A stretch of 64,000 nucleotides of DNA. It comes from Clytia hemisphaerica. Its lineage: Eukaryota > Cnidaria > Hydrozoa > Leptothecata > Clytiidae. The stretch's first letter is position 1, and every line of letters starts with the position of its first letter. Under the pieces are notes generated by a model. It was not told where the DNA came from, made no database searches, and saw nothing but the letters and a program-made list of their open reading frames with translations. Below, piece by piece: positions 49,201-58,034 of the stretch. The position numbers and the translations under genes are program-made. The stretch covers positions 682,001 through 746,000 of the forward strand of contig CACVBU010000498.1 of NCBI GenBank assembly GCA_902728285.1. The letters are read 5' to 3'.

Positions 49201-52200
49201 AAGTTCCTTAACAAGTAGTCTGTAAGTACTAAAATAAAAAGCAAAAAGTATTTAGGTGGAACCAAATTAGACTGTTAGAAAAAATATTTCTTACCTTGAA
49301 TGAAAGAGGCTAGCAAAAAGCCCCAAAAGCACGTAACATATACCACCAACCTGCATAAGGAAAACTGAATAATCCTTGTACACTTTTGATGATTGTAGAA
49401 AACTGAAGCTAAATTGCAAATACTTACCTTTCTAAGAAGAATAACAAAAACAACTAAAGATGTAAAAGTTTCAAAACTTGAAAGGTGGCTCCTCCAACAC
49501 CCAAAATTCAAAACAAAGTGGTCTGTCGGCTTTTCTCCCTCCAAAATTTAGGAAAGCACTCCTCCGTTCTCACAACCTCCAAAATGAAGCCGTGGCAGAA
49601 TGTTCTAGTCTGTATATCAGCAGCCTCTCACCAACTTTTGCTCGCTCTCCTACGCAGCTCCTATTCTAGCAAACGCCCGCCGCCTTTATGTTCCCGCCCT
49701 CTGACATGATTAATTTACAGACTAGTTTGCTAGTCTAGTACTTGCTTGGCGAAAATAAAATGTAGTGTTTCCGGAATGCGGGTGAAGGAAAAAAGCTCTC
49801 ATGCGACCGGCCGGAAAACTAACTTTTGATCATTGAAATAGTACCTTAAAGATAACTTATGTACAAACAGTATGAAGTAAGCCCTGAATACTAATGTATC
49901 AATTACTAACGAACAAAACTTTATCTACAAGCGGGAATATCTAACTAAATGACGTTTGATAGCTTGAACGGTCAACTTGATTTTCTTTATGATGAACCAT
50001 ATAGATGAACCCATATTCTGCGACCGGGTCAGAAAATTTCTTTTTCATCTTGCTGGTTTCTGGAAACACTACTTTTTTTTTATTTTCTCTTTATCGTAAT
50101 AATTTTTACTAAAAGTTCAAATTTTTTGTTTATCATCTTCTAGTCATATCTGGTCATATTCATGATATTCATGATGTAATCTTTTATACGGAAGCACACA
50201 AAATAATCAGGAACTAGTGGCAAAATTTGCCACTAGTCTTTTGTTATTTTGCCACTAGTTCCGGGTTATCTCGGGTGCTTCCGTATAAAAGATTACGTCA
50301 TGAATATCATGAATTGTGAATATTTCAAAAATTCTTTTATTTTCTTATTTTTAGAAATTTGACATCGATGTTGGTTATGAAAGGTTTTTGGGACCTGAAA
50401 TCTTCTTCCATCCCGAGGTAACATATTGCAACTTCAAGAAAAAAAGGGAAATTTCTGCTCTTGATACTGTACAATTTTTAGAGAATATTTTAACAGGTTT
50501 TTAATTTCCGTTTTTCTTTAAAAAAATGTTAAAACTCGATGTTATATTTTATTGTTTTTCAGTTTTCCAACCCCGATTTCTCCACATCCATTTCTGAGAC
50601 TGTTGATTCAGCCATTCAAAACTGTCCCATCGATGTTAGAAGAGGTCTATACAAGGTAAGTGGATTTGATTCTCTATATTTTCAAACTAAATAAGGAATA
50701 TCTATCATTTTATTTTATTCTTCTAAGCCTTGCCTCTCTTTCATTGCCGTTTCGATTCCTTGAATATTGTAATCTTGGAATTTCTTTTTGGTTCTTTTTT
50801 CCTAAAACAAACATTTTCACTTTCACTTTCAGAACGTTGTTTTGTCTGGTGGATCTACCATGTTCCGTGATTTCGGTCGTCGCTTGCAGAGAGATTTGAA
50901 GAGGGTTGTTGACCAACGTTTGAAAGCCAGTGAAGAAATCAGTGGTGGCAGAATCAAGGTAAAATAGAATCCTCCAATTGAAATTACAATGTCTAATATG
51001 ATGAATGTATTTATGAAGAGGGCACTGAACTCTGTCCTCTAGATTAAAGACAGGAGATTATTTTGTAAAAGGAAAATATAACACCAAAGGGAATTCCGCT
51101 GCTTAAGCTACCGTTTTGAGACAAATTTTAACGTAAATTGCTGTTGCTGTGAAGTTGTCTAGTCTTTTCTTAGTGTGTGCTCCTAGATAGAGCCTTTCTA
51201 CTCCAGATAAGTATCAGCTCAAAGCTTAAAGGAGATATTGCTAACCTGTAATAAAAGGATCCAAGCTTTGTAAACTCATAGGATATTTTGACAAACATCA
51301 ATTATGTATTATGTATTGAATGACATTGATAATTTTCTGTGTTCTATTTCTACAGCCAAAGCCAATTGATTGTGCTGTTATCACTCATTCTATGCAAAGA
51401 TATGCTGTCTGGTTCGGTGGAAGTATGTTGGCATCAACTGTAAGTTTTCAAAGTTCTTTGAAATCCTCTTTTTTTGATTTTTTAGCGTATGTAAGGCTAA
51501 ATATAAATTCGTTCTAAATTTTGATGTGAGCTAGAGGTTTTCTAGTAACATAATTTACTTTGTTCGTATATAATACAATATAAAAGAAAGTCCGAAAATG
51601 TTCATTTTGACTTTTCAATACATGAAAAACAACAAAGTGAGTTTTTTTAAAATTACAATATTTCGTACTCAAAACTAGTACATCATTCAGGTAAAAGTTC
51701 TCTTACAAACGTGTCGATGAGTTTTATGTAAAAATCTTGCTAATTAAAACAATTAAAATTAGAAAATGTTCACTAGAGGATAAAACAATTAATCAATAAA
51801 ATGTGGTGAATAGTAAACAATAGAAAAATATAAGATATGAGAACATAATTAGTCAAAATCCCAATGGAAAAAGAAAGGCTAAAACAAAGAGGCCTGAATA
51901 GGAGGCAAGACGATAGAAACGACTCAAGAGACAAAAATTAGACAAAACCTAGGAAAAAAGATATAAATCTCTTGAGGCTTTGAGGCCGTGGTTCAAAATA
52001 GGTGATTTTCTTTTAATGTATATTTCTTATATTGTATTATTTGAAATTGTCAGCTGGATCTGGATTTTGTTCGTATGGTTGACAATATAGTGGAAACAGC
52101 TACTATTTTTATTTAAGTCTGAAAAAGATTCTTGTATAGCTTCAATCGATCGTTTCTCTGTTCCTTTTAGCCTGAATTCTATCAAGTATGCCACACTAAA

Positions 52201-52266
52201 GCTCAATACGACGAATATGGTCCAAGTATCGCCCGACACAACCCTGTCTTCGGTACAATGTCCTAA
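37220..52266 (+). CDS. ACTR3: Actin-related protein 3 (Arp2/3 complex subunit), 12 exons
   Basis: Exons: 37220-37263, 42187-42242, 42804-42872, 43268-43317, 45315-45629, 45894-46037, 46343-46453, 50355-50417, 50563-50655, 50833-50958, 51356-51439, 52171-52266. All introns are GT-AG and phases agree; the product is 416 residues, close to human Arp3 (418). It is an ATP-binding, actin-fold subunit which, with Arp2, nucleates branched actin filaments at the cell cortex. Visible actin-fold motifs: phosphate loop DNGTG (11-15), second phosphate motif DSGDG (167-171), adenosine-side [12 protein letters not shown] (321-332) and an Arp3-type C-terminus ending GTMS. No frameshift or lost motif was seen. 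Intron 1 (4.9 kb) and intron 7 (3.9 kb) are full of transposons. The alternative ATG two codons later (MRQPACV) is less likely by comparison with family length. Confidence 0.97.
37645..37944. mobile_element. PIF/Harbinger-type MITE 1 (300 bp) in Arp3 intron 1
   Basis: Inverted ends of over 25 nt start GGCGGCAATCACAAATATC and end with the reverse complement, GATATTTGTGATTGCCGCC. The 3-bp flanks are both TTA (37642-37644, 37945-37947). A TTA/TAA 3-bp target duplication with GG-starting ends is the hallmark of PIF/Harbinger elements. The 80-codon frame inside is not transposase-like. Confidence 0.8.
37977..38273. mobile_element. PIF/Harbinger-type MITE 2 (297 bp), next to MITE 1
   Basis: It starts GGCGGTCATCGAAAAATTG and ends TTTTTTCGATGACCGCC, flanked by TAA on both sides (37974-37976, 38274-38276). 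The first five bases and the ATC at positions 8-10 are shared with MITE 1, but the interior is different. An internal GACCATCGAAAAATTGTTTT (about 38118) is a third partial copy of the end. Only about 30 bp separate the two MITEs. Confidence 0.8.
38274..40689. other. Arp3 intron 1, middle part: no gene seen
   Basis: CTTCCGGTG(C/T)TTC-type phrases occur at about 37525 and 38396, on either side of the two MITEs. Open frames on both strands near 39199-39595 overlap in antisense and match no family I know. CTCGCG-x-TGTGGC-like GC-rich bits near 40040 and 40490 may be relics of repeats. Nothing firm. Confidence 0.4.
40690..40960. mobile_element. Diverged relative of the mariner-like element at 33.4 kb
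   Basis: The stretch follows the same order of blocks as 33450-33690: TAAAATTTTATGGGTTATTTA, AATTTACTTTCAGAATGTGC, GATGACCTATTAAATTTA, TACATGATTTTATGATACAT. Substitutions and indels are numerous and the GCGCC-rich ends are not seen, so it is an old, truncated copy. Confidence 0.5.
41073..42121. mobile_element. piggyBac-type non-autonomous element (1,049 bp) in Arp3 intron 1
   Basis: The ends are CCTTTAGACACCG and CGGCGTCTAAAGG (one mismatch in 13), flanked by TTAA at 41069-41072 and 42122-42125. TTAA duplication plus CCY-starting inverted ends is diagnostic of piggyBac elements. A palindromic AAAAACAGCGCGCGCTG region near the left end and repeated GTACGTGGTACGTCT near the right end are subterminal repeats. 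The frame at 41375-41572 is short and not transposase-like. The element ends 65 bp before exon 2. Confidence 0.85.
42277..42435. mobile_element. AAGCATA/AAGTATA-word MITE, copy 9, in Arp3 intron 2
   Basis: Begins TACACGTTTTTTTTCTTTTAAG and ends AAAAATACATGTA, with TA edges. The subterminal word is AAGTATA; ATGCTTA and TTATGCT occur inside. It starts only 34 bp after the exon 2 donor. Confidence 0.55.
43392..43686. mobile_element. TTTAATTTGGCAG-word element in Arp3 intron 4
   Basis: The ends TACTTCAAGGGAAGAAA and TTTCTTTCCCTTAAGGTA are imperfect inverted repeats with TA edges. The interior is a chain of TTTAATTTGGCAGA / TTTAATTTGGTGGGA words (at least six). Non-coding. Same design as the other word-iterated elements but with its own word. 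Confidence 0.6.
43850..45060 (-). mobile_element. ORF1-only LINE copy (PHD-like finger, coiled coil, RRM-like domain) with A-tail
   Basis: The minus frame from 45016 encodes an N-terminal Cys/His cluster (about CTPNEC ... CRKC-x4-HYAC ... CAKC) of PHD-finger type, then a charged coiled-coil segment with two YASI(A/T)KDELKK repeats. A one-base frame change near 44445 (in an AAG/GAA run) separates this from the continuing frame, which reads [11 protein letters not shown] ... SAERIG ... [13 protein letters not shown], an RRM-like domain as in many LINE ORF1 proteins, ending at 43977. A short 3' UTR and a 16-base A tail (T run 43850-43865) follow directly. No endonuclease or RT is present, so this is a half-LINE, antisense in Arp3 intron 4. 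Confidence 0.75.
45091..45286. mobile_element. AATAAACAGGGGG-word element before Arp3 exon 5
   Basis: Terminal inverted repeats of about 22 nt: TACTCTTAGGTTCCAAATAA at the left and the reverse complement at the right, TA at the outer edges. The interior repeats AATAAACAGGGGGTTCG and ends in a long G run. The 196-bp element stops 28 bp before exon 5, close to where the branch point and pyrimidine tract must lie. Confidence 0.8.
46560..46790. other. GC-rich block in Arp3 intron 7
   Basis: CCAGTCGGGCTGG and AGCCCGACTGG form an inverted pair about 80 bp apart. GAGCGTAGGAGTAAG recalls CTGCGTAGGAGAGCGAG on the other strand at about 49650. Probably a decayed repeat; class unknown. Confidence 0.35.
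47681..47890 (+). repeat. Direct duplication in Arp3 intron 7, left copy
   Basis: Contains GAATTCTCAGTTTGGCAAC, ATTAGTGTGGCAAGAAAACTC and AGCCATAAATCTTCAAGTGT, all of which recur in the same order at about 48263-48450. The two copies flank the GAACAAGTGG-word block. Confidence 0.65.
47941..48245. repeat. TGTCGAACAAGTGGG-word block in Arp3 intron 7
   Basis: About a dozen degenerate copies of GTCGAACAAGTGG / CCACTTGTTCGAC in both orientations (examples near 48000, 48065, 48120, 48150 and 48230). Clear inverted ends were not found, so I call it a repeat rather than a defined transposon. It resembles the word-iterated elements elsewhere in the window. Confidence 0.6.
48263..48450 (+). repeat. 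Direct duplication in Arp3 intron 7, right copy
   Basis: Matches 47681-47890 (see there), with substitutions and a few short gaps. The pattern suggests a tandem duplication later opened by the GAACAAGTGG block, or that the repeats are the flanks of one larger element. Confidence 0.65.
48451..49761. other. Arp3 intron 7 sequence, no gene seen
   Basis: Short frames only. A GC-richer stretch at about 49540-49740 carries two overlapping plus frames without family resemblance, and GACTAGTTTGCTAGTCTAG forms a short palindrome near 49720. Confidence 0.4.
49762..50072. mobile_element. GTAGTGTTTCC-ended MITE, copy 2, in Arp3 intron 7
   Basis: The ends GTAGTGTTTCCGGAA and TTCTGGAAACACTAC are inverted repeats. 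The body is the reverse complement of 34491-34818 with moderate divergence. Flanks are A-rich on the left and T-rich on the right, so a target duplication cannot be read. 311 bp, non-coding. Confidence 0.75.
50158..50314. mobile_element. Near-perfect palindrome (fold-back element) in Arp3 intron 7
   Basis: The outer arms ATTCATGATATTCATGA and TCATGAATATCATGAAT are exact complements. Next come AATCTTTTATACGGAAGCAC / GTGCTTCCGTATAAAAGATT, then GGAACTAGTGGCAAAA / TTTTGCCACTAGTTCC. Arms are about 70 nt with only a few mismatches. The transcript would form a long hairpin 40 nt before exon 8. Confidence 0.85.
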
Positions 52267-53125
52267 ATTTAAAGATTCAAAATCACACAGAGGAGAGAGA
52301 ATTTTTGTTATTTGAAAAGCCCAAAATTGTGAACATATAAAATGTATAGATGGTTGCATTTTTTATCGTTATATTTTTTTCCGAAATTTAATTTATGGCA
52401 TATAGCAGCGGACTGGGAGAAGCATGCAGTTTTAAAGGAAACATCCACCAAAAAATTAATTATTTTCATAGACATAAATTAATAATAATAATGATGATGA
52501 TGGACCATTCGATTCAAGGTTGTTTGATCTTAGATGGACACTTTTTTGCTGCAGTGATGGGAATTTGTGAAAAGGTTTTTTTTTGTACGTTTAGGTTGTT
52601 ATTTTCATCTTATCAAAAATTTGGTTCTTCTTTCCTAGGTAGTTTTATTATTAAAATGATGTTTTTTTGTTTTCATCGAGTTTTTTTTAATGATTTCTTT
52701 ACACGATTTTCACTTTTATTTTTTTGTTCAATGACTTTTTGTATTGAAATGTTCTACTGGGTCAGTTTACTATTGCGTTGCAGTTGCTTTAATATTTTTT
52801 GAAGACGCTTTTCTGCAATTTTTTGAAGGACATTCTTTTCACCTTCAAACTACTAACAAATCCTACAAACAAATAACAACACTTTTAATTTTTATTTCAT
52901 TTTTGCAATTGATAGAATTTTTGTATAATATTAATTTAAATTTCTTCCGAAAAATTGTTCTTCTGATTATTTTGTAGGTAATTCCGATTTTAGAACCTTT
53001 TTGACCGACCCAAAAAAGAGTTTCTTTTCATTCAGCTCGCCAACTTTATTCTCAATACTTATATTTTTACAATGAAGCAAATGGAGTCTATAGATTGATT
53101 CACTTGTATAAAATATGTCGGGAAC
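52267..53125. other. Arp3 3' UTR and intergenic DNA
   Basis: No clear AATAAA close to the stop. The T-rich stretch after 52540 gives long Phe-rich plus frames (52395-52802, 52744-52977) that are not credible proteins. Confidence 0.45.
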
Positions 53126-53496
53126 TACACACTTTTTTTTAAATAAGAATAGTGTACTTTGGATGAGGGTCAAGTATTCTTAAGAAAGTGCCAAAATTGA
53201 GGGTGAAATATTCTTAACGTATTCTTACGTCTTTAGACTTGACTTTTTTACAAACATGAGAAATGATCAATTTGAGGGTTAGGGTTTTTGAGTGAACATT
53301 TGGGTTAAAATTACATTTCTTCCTCAAAGCTTCAATTTATCTCTAACAAAGGAAGCAGTTTCTTCTGTTAACCAAATGCAAAATGACAGTATTCTTATCA
53401 AATTTTGTGAAATTCACCCTAGAGGGTATTCTTACGATTTAGCCAATTTTCACCCTGATATTGTTATAGAAGATATTCTTACAAAAAAAGCGTGTA
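53126..53496. mobile_element. AAGAATA-word MITE, copy 10
   Basis: Begins TACACACTTTTTTTTAAATAAG and ends TCTTACAAAAAAAGCGTGTA with TA edges. The subterminal word is AAGAATA (ATAAGAATAG), and the interior iterates TATTCTTA (GTATTCTTAAG, ATATTCTTAACGTATTCTTA, GGGTATTCTTACG). 371 bp, non-coding. Confidence 0.7.
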
Positions 53497-53559
53497 TATA
53501 ATTGGTGAATCTCATTTCAGGAACCTGAAATTTCGAGATACGTTATACTGAATGCTGAA

Positions 53560-55647
53560 CGATTTCTAAACGACGGCATGTGTCGCCAAAAGAATGACTT
53601 TCAAAATCAGACCCTTACAGCCTTTGAGCTGGTAAGGTACCCTTACATTACAGTGCATTTTACCGAAAGTTTCGGACCCTTACAGCGTAGTTTGATTGCA
53701 TATCTTATTTTGTTGGAGCCACCTGAAAATGAGCCTGAGAGTCAAAAATATGAAGATACATCGGATTTTTACTGTCAGTCTTGCAATTCAGTCCCCAAAC
53801 ACACCCTTACAATGTAACCAGCTAAATGAAGAGCCTTGTAGTGCAAAAGTACACCCTGACAGTGTATTTCGAGGGTCTCGAAAAACCTACCCTTAACGGT
53901 GGCACATGCCGTGGGTCGGACCATATGAGTGCTCTCCCCCGGGTGATTTTAGTATGATTTTATTGTCAAAACTAAAAGATGTTACAATAGCGGTCAGAGG
54001 AGTACTTGGGATATTGACAATGGGTTTTTCCTTTGATATTTGGACTTGTTGATAGAAAACCGATGCCAACGCGCTGGTTTACGGATTGCTTTGACATTCG
54101 TCGGCTGAATTTGTGTGGAGCTCGACGTTGATCAGGAAAGGTCAATTGAAATTGCATCAACTTTCGGGCTGGACAGTTTGTATCGGGTTACAGCTTGATC
54201 GATAGCAGAGATGAGATAGAATAGAAGTCCTGGCCTGACATATCACTTTCATCATTTTAAATTTGCCGCTCGTTGTATCTAAGTAGCTCAACGCCAGAAT
54301 ACAGGCAATTAACTAACAACGAAGTGATGTTTTCAACTAGAAACTGCCTTGCAGATTTTTTCCGTCAGCGGAGGCAGCCCTGAATTAGCAGTTGCAGACT
54401 GCGCAGACCTGATTTAGCGGCCGAAGACCTGAATTAAAAACCGAAGACTTGATGCAGTGGTCGAATACCTTTTTTAACTAACGGCCAAAGACCTGGAGAA
54501 AATGAATTGTGGAAATTTGTTATAAATATTTCTTATAAATTCAATCAAGATTTTTTTATATGATGTTTCAATGGGAAAAAGTATTGAAAACAAATTAGGT
54601 TAAAAGATTTTAAACTGAAAAAAATAAAAATTAATGCCAATAACTCGTCTCGCAAATTTCTCTTGCTAAATTTCTGAAAATTTTTTTTTTTCCTTCTATT
54701 TATGTTGCTTTTAATAGTGCTTTTAAATTGTTATTATTTAATTTTTTTTAGTCTATCCGGGAAAATGTACATATGTATCCTTTGGATTAATTTATAGAAA
54801 TAGAGTCTTGGACTACCATATTTCGCTCTAAAGAGTTGATTTCATCGAAAATTTTGATATCAGTTTCGATTGATTCGTTCAACTTCGCCACTATCCGATT
54901 GCTTGTGTTTTCAATTTGATCAGCTCTTTTCTCCTCTCTTTCTCATTTCTTTTAACTCTAATATCGGCCTTGAGCGGCTCGCCTGGTTTTTACACAAATG
55001 ACAGATTGAAACTAAAATTTACAGCTAAATTTCGAAAAAAATATCAATCGCAAACAAAGGAATTGCTAGATTCAATCTGTCGTCAAGAATGCGGCGCATT
55101 TTTTAAGGCTTCACTTTTTCTTGCCTGAGAAAAAAGGTTAGAGATTGAACTCTAGCCCTTCGGGCTTTACTCAATGATCGGACCCTTACATACAGTGCAG
55201 AAAAAGAATAGCCAATTTTGAGTATATAATGGGCGAAAATCGACCCGTTACGGTGCATATTCTTGATTTACCATTTTAATGCAAAATATGGTCAGATTTT
55301 CCAAACTTTACACACTTACAGTGCACTATTTCTCTTCTTTCCTCATTTCGATCCTTACAGTGCACTTTGGAAAGTATAGGAAAAGGACATTTAAAATCTT
55401 ATGCATCTTTACAGTTTTGACTCAAACCCATTTTGATTTGTTAATGTTTTCAACATTGTGTCGACATCTCAGTCATTTTCAGGTGGCTTCAGCAAAATAA
55501 GATATGAAATTAAACTACACTGCAAGAGTCAGAAAAGTTAGTTAAAATGTACTGTAAGGGTATCTTTTCACTGCACTGCAAGGACCTGCAAGAGTGTCCG
55601 ATTTTGAAAGCCATTTTTTGGCGGTACATGCCGTCGTTTAAAAATCG
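53560..55647. mobile_element. CCCTTACAGTGCA-word region with inverted ends
   Basis: The left end CGATTTCTAAACGACGGCATG is mirrored by CATGCCGTCGTTTAAAAATCG at 55627-55647, and the similarity continues inward (CCAAAA-x-ATG-CTTTCAAAATC). Both flanking parts contain many ACCCTTACAGTGCA words. The piece near 53890-53940 (GGCACATGCCGTG, CCCCCGGG) resembles in reverse the start of the AAGGGTC-word elements. The middle (about 53950-55165) is other DNA including a dispersed repeat, so the region is nested or composite. Confidence 0.5.
54966..55160 (+). repeat. Dispersed repeat of about 200 bp, copy B
   Basis: Matches 12305-12520: CGCCTGGTTTTTACACAAATG, CTAGATTCAATCTGTCGTC and AATGCGGCGCATTTTTTAAGG in the same order. 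It ends in a small hairpin, GCCCTTCGGGC. Class unknown. Confidence 0.55.
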
Positions 55648-55659
55648 AGTCCCCCGGGA

Positions 55660-55833
55660 AAATTCAGTGGAGATGGGAAAAATAGCATAATATTTTGCAG
55701 TGAGGATTGGTTTATTTGACCATTTTCAGTGGAGACTAAATTGGGATGAGAGGTTAATTTTCCACCGGGGACGATATTTTGGTCAATTTTTCCAGTGGGA
55801 AGGGGTCTCAGTGGGTCTGTGAGAAGTGGGTGT
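55660..55833. mobile_element. CCCCACTGGAAAA-word element, copy 2 (truncated, inverted)
   Basis: Its reverse complement aligns with 26483-26645 (shared CTTCTCACAGACCCACTG, AAATATCGTCCCCGGT, CCTCACTGCAAAATAT). One terminal half is missing where it abuts the inverted end of the preceding region at about 55650. Confidence 0.65.
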
Positions 55834-56002
55834 GATAGAGTTATTGTGACGTTGAAATTTATATGACTTGTTTTCCATTAAAAACCTTTAAAGTAGGGTA
55901 ACCATCATAAGTTCGGGGTTGAAAAATCATTGAAGCGAGAAAGAAAGAAATTAAAACAAATGATATAATAATACCATGAAAGTCAGTATTTTTCTGTTAT
56001 TA

Positions 56003-56008
56003 TTTATT
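56003..56008 (-). terminator. Poly(A) signal of PSMB1
   Basis: AATAAA on the minus strand about 160 nt after the PSMB1 stop. No A-run follows it, so this looks like a normal gene 3' end rather than the tail of a retrocopy. Confidence 0.5.
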
Positions 56009-56168
56009 TTGCTGGTTGTTTTAAATATCTTAAATGTATAAAATGAACTAAATACAATTCAAAGGTTGATAACAATGACTAAATCCTAAAAGAATATATT
56101 CAGTATGAATGTTACCCTAACCTAGAATCAGCAAAACACCACCAGAAATTTTAAACCGTCTCTTTTCT

Positions 56169-56855
56169 CTAGTCTCTTCTCAAAGGAAAAACTTCCTTTT
56201 GAACTCCTTCTTTTGTAATGATGCAAATTTCAACAGCATCTCCAGTTTCAATATCTCTCTCTGCAGCAGAAATGTAGATATCTTTCACAAGAGCAACACA
56301 CTTTTCTTTTGACAAACTTTCACCAGATTTAAACTTCTGATTCTTTTCCCCAATTTGGTTATCCAAAAATGATTGGAGCATACTTGAAGATGAGCCTGCA
56401 GCTCTGAACTTTTCCCTTTCATATGAACCTACTGGATCATAACTGTAGATAGCTCCTTTGCCTTCAGAATCAATGCCAGCTAAGATATTGTAGGTGTAAT
56501 ACGGGAAAAATCTCTTGTAGTAAAGCATTGTTGATAGCATCTGAGCGATGGCAGTTGGGCTCATATCTTTTGAATGTTCATGTTTATACATTGTAATTCT
56601 AGCTTTTATGTTTTTGATTAGTGCTAGAACATCCCCATGAAAACCACAAGAACCAAGAATGGCACTACCAGTTAGCTGGTATGTTTTGGGTAAATTTCTG
56701 GAATGAATGTAAAATCCTTCAGAAAGACGTGTATCTGAAGCAATGACAGCATAATCTTCACCAGCGATTCCTAGAACCGTACCTCCATGAAATGAATAGG
56801 GATTGAATCGATGCTCTTTTGGAGCTGTGACGATAGAATTAACAGCGTCAATCAT
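56169..56855 (-). CDS. PSMB1: Proteasome subunit beta type-1 (beta-6), intronless
   Basis: A single 228-codon frame matches the family over its full length (human 241). Recognisable stretches: [13 protein letters not shown] (22-34), [59 protein letters not shown] and a C-terminal FPLRRD. Beta-6 is one of the non-catalytic subunits in the inner rings of the 20S proteasome, which degrades ubiquitinated proteins in cytosol and nucleus. The N-terminal extension is shorter than the human one. The start (MIDAVNS) is the first ATG of the frame. It converges with Arp3. The lack of introns among intron-rich neighbours could mean ancestral intron loss or an old retrocopy; the frame is intact and no A-tail is visible. 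Confidence 0.95.
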   Translation of the reverse strand: MIDAVNSIVTAPKEHRFNPYSFHGGTVLGIAGEDYAVIASDTRLSEGFYIHSRNLPKTYQLTGSAILGSCGFHGDVLALIKNIKARITMYKHEHSKDMSPTAIAQMLSTMLYYKRFFPYYTYNILAGIDSEGKGAIYSYDPVGSYEREKFRAAGSSSSMLQSFLDNQIGEKNQKFKSGESLSKEKCVALVKDIYISAAERDIETGDAVEICIITKEGVQKEVFPLRRD

Positions 56856-57937
56856 TTTGGATAAAATTCAGTTCTGTGTTCAGTCTTTTCCTCAGTCTTC
56901 ACCGTTCTCCTCGGAAAAAACTCTTGATTTAATGTACATCTACAGCTCTGGTACCATTTTGATAAAAACGCTGACAGACGTTCGGTTTGTACGGCGCCGA
57001 AAACTGCAAGTTTCCAATATTGAGTTTGAAAAACTTTCAAATTTTACTCAAAGAAGTGTTTTCATTCTTCCAGAAAGGCTTTCAAAATCATTTTTTTCAC
57101 CAAAAAGGTTGGATAGAAACTCACTTGGAGAGAATTTGCCCAAAACTAGTGTTCCAGTCAAGTCAATCTATACGAATCTTTACGGTACCGACTACTGTAA
57201 ACAAATCTGATTTTCGCGGCAATACCAAAAATACTTTTTTCAGTTTTTTCTTTACACTGCACTCAAAAATAAAGGATGAAGGAAGAAGACGAAGAGGAAT
57301 AGATTTGGAATGCCTGTACAAAATCTTTCATTGAAGGTATAATCAGCTTTCACATCTTATTTTGGTACCTTATGTATGTCTAATTTAATTTTTGCAAGAC
57401 TTATTTTTGCGAATCAGAGCCGGCCCTTTTTCAATCAACAAATTTCTTTCAAATTCCTAGAGATTTCTGCAAAAATCCTGCTTCTAAAATTTTAACTAGT
57501 GATGCCGGAGTTTTCAATTATTCAACATGACATCAGGCCTAGCAAAAGATCTATTTATTTATGGAGAAAACGCTCCTTCACTCATTTCCACTCTTCAGAT
57601 TGTTTGAGATGGGCCATTCCAGAAAATTTTTGTTACCCCCTTGGCCTTGTCGGACGACATGCATTTTTTAATTTTTTCTAGCCTCGGAAATAATTTTTCT
57701 TTTCCAGTGGTGATTGGAAATTTTGATAAAAATCCATGTACTTTTCCAAAATGCATCGAAAATTCCACTCTTTTTTGCCTTTTTTAATTAAATGGCCTTG
57801 GAAATTCATACATTTTCTTCCCTCGCCTTGGAAATTTCGAATTTTGGTGAAAACTTCTGCCCTCGGAAATCCTGTGTCGTCCGCCCCCTGTTACAGACAA
57901 ATTCTGAAATAGCCCAATCTGCTGAAAATGCAGGTAG
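56856..57937. other. PSMB1 upstream region, no further gene
   Basis: Plus-strand frames at 56803-57210 and 56987-57334 overlap each other and the PSMB1 start and look like chance. Between 57600 and 57890 the word CCTTGGAAATT/CCTCGGAAAT recurs at least five times, possibly another word-iterated relic without visible inverted ends. A promoter is expected just above 56855 but no motif is clear. Confidence 0.4.
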
Positions 57938-58034
57938 GTATCATGAAGTCGGGTAAACTGGCATCAGTCGAGGCAGGGAAAATTGCATGGCCATCATATC
58001 AAATGACTGACCAATCGAAGCAGCAAAATTGATT
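57938..58034 (+). repeat. GAAGTCGGGTAACTTGCATC repeat, outer left copy
   Basis: Reads ATGAAGTCGGGTAAACTGG, then CAAATGACTGACCAATCGAA and AGCAGCAAAATT. The minus strand at 63790-63874 has the same sequence with few changes, so the two copies are inverted with respect to each other and enclose both LINEs. Confidence 0.65.
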
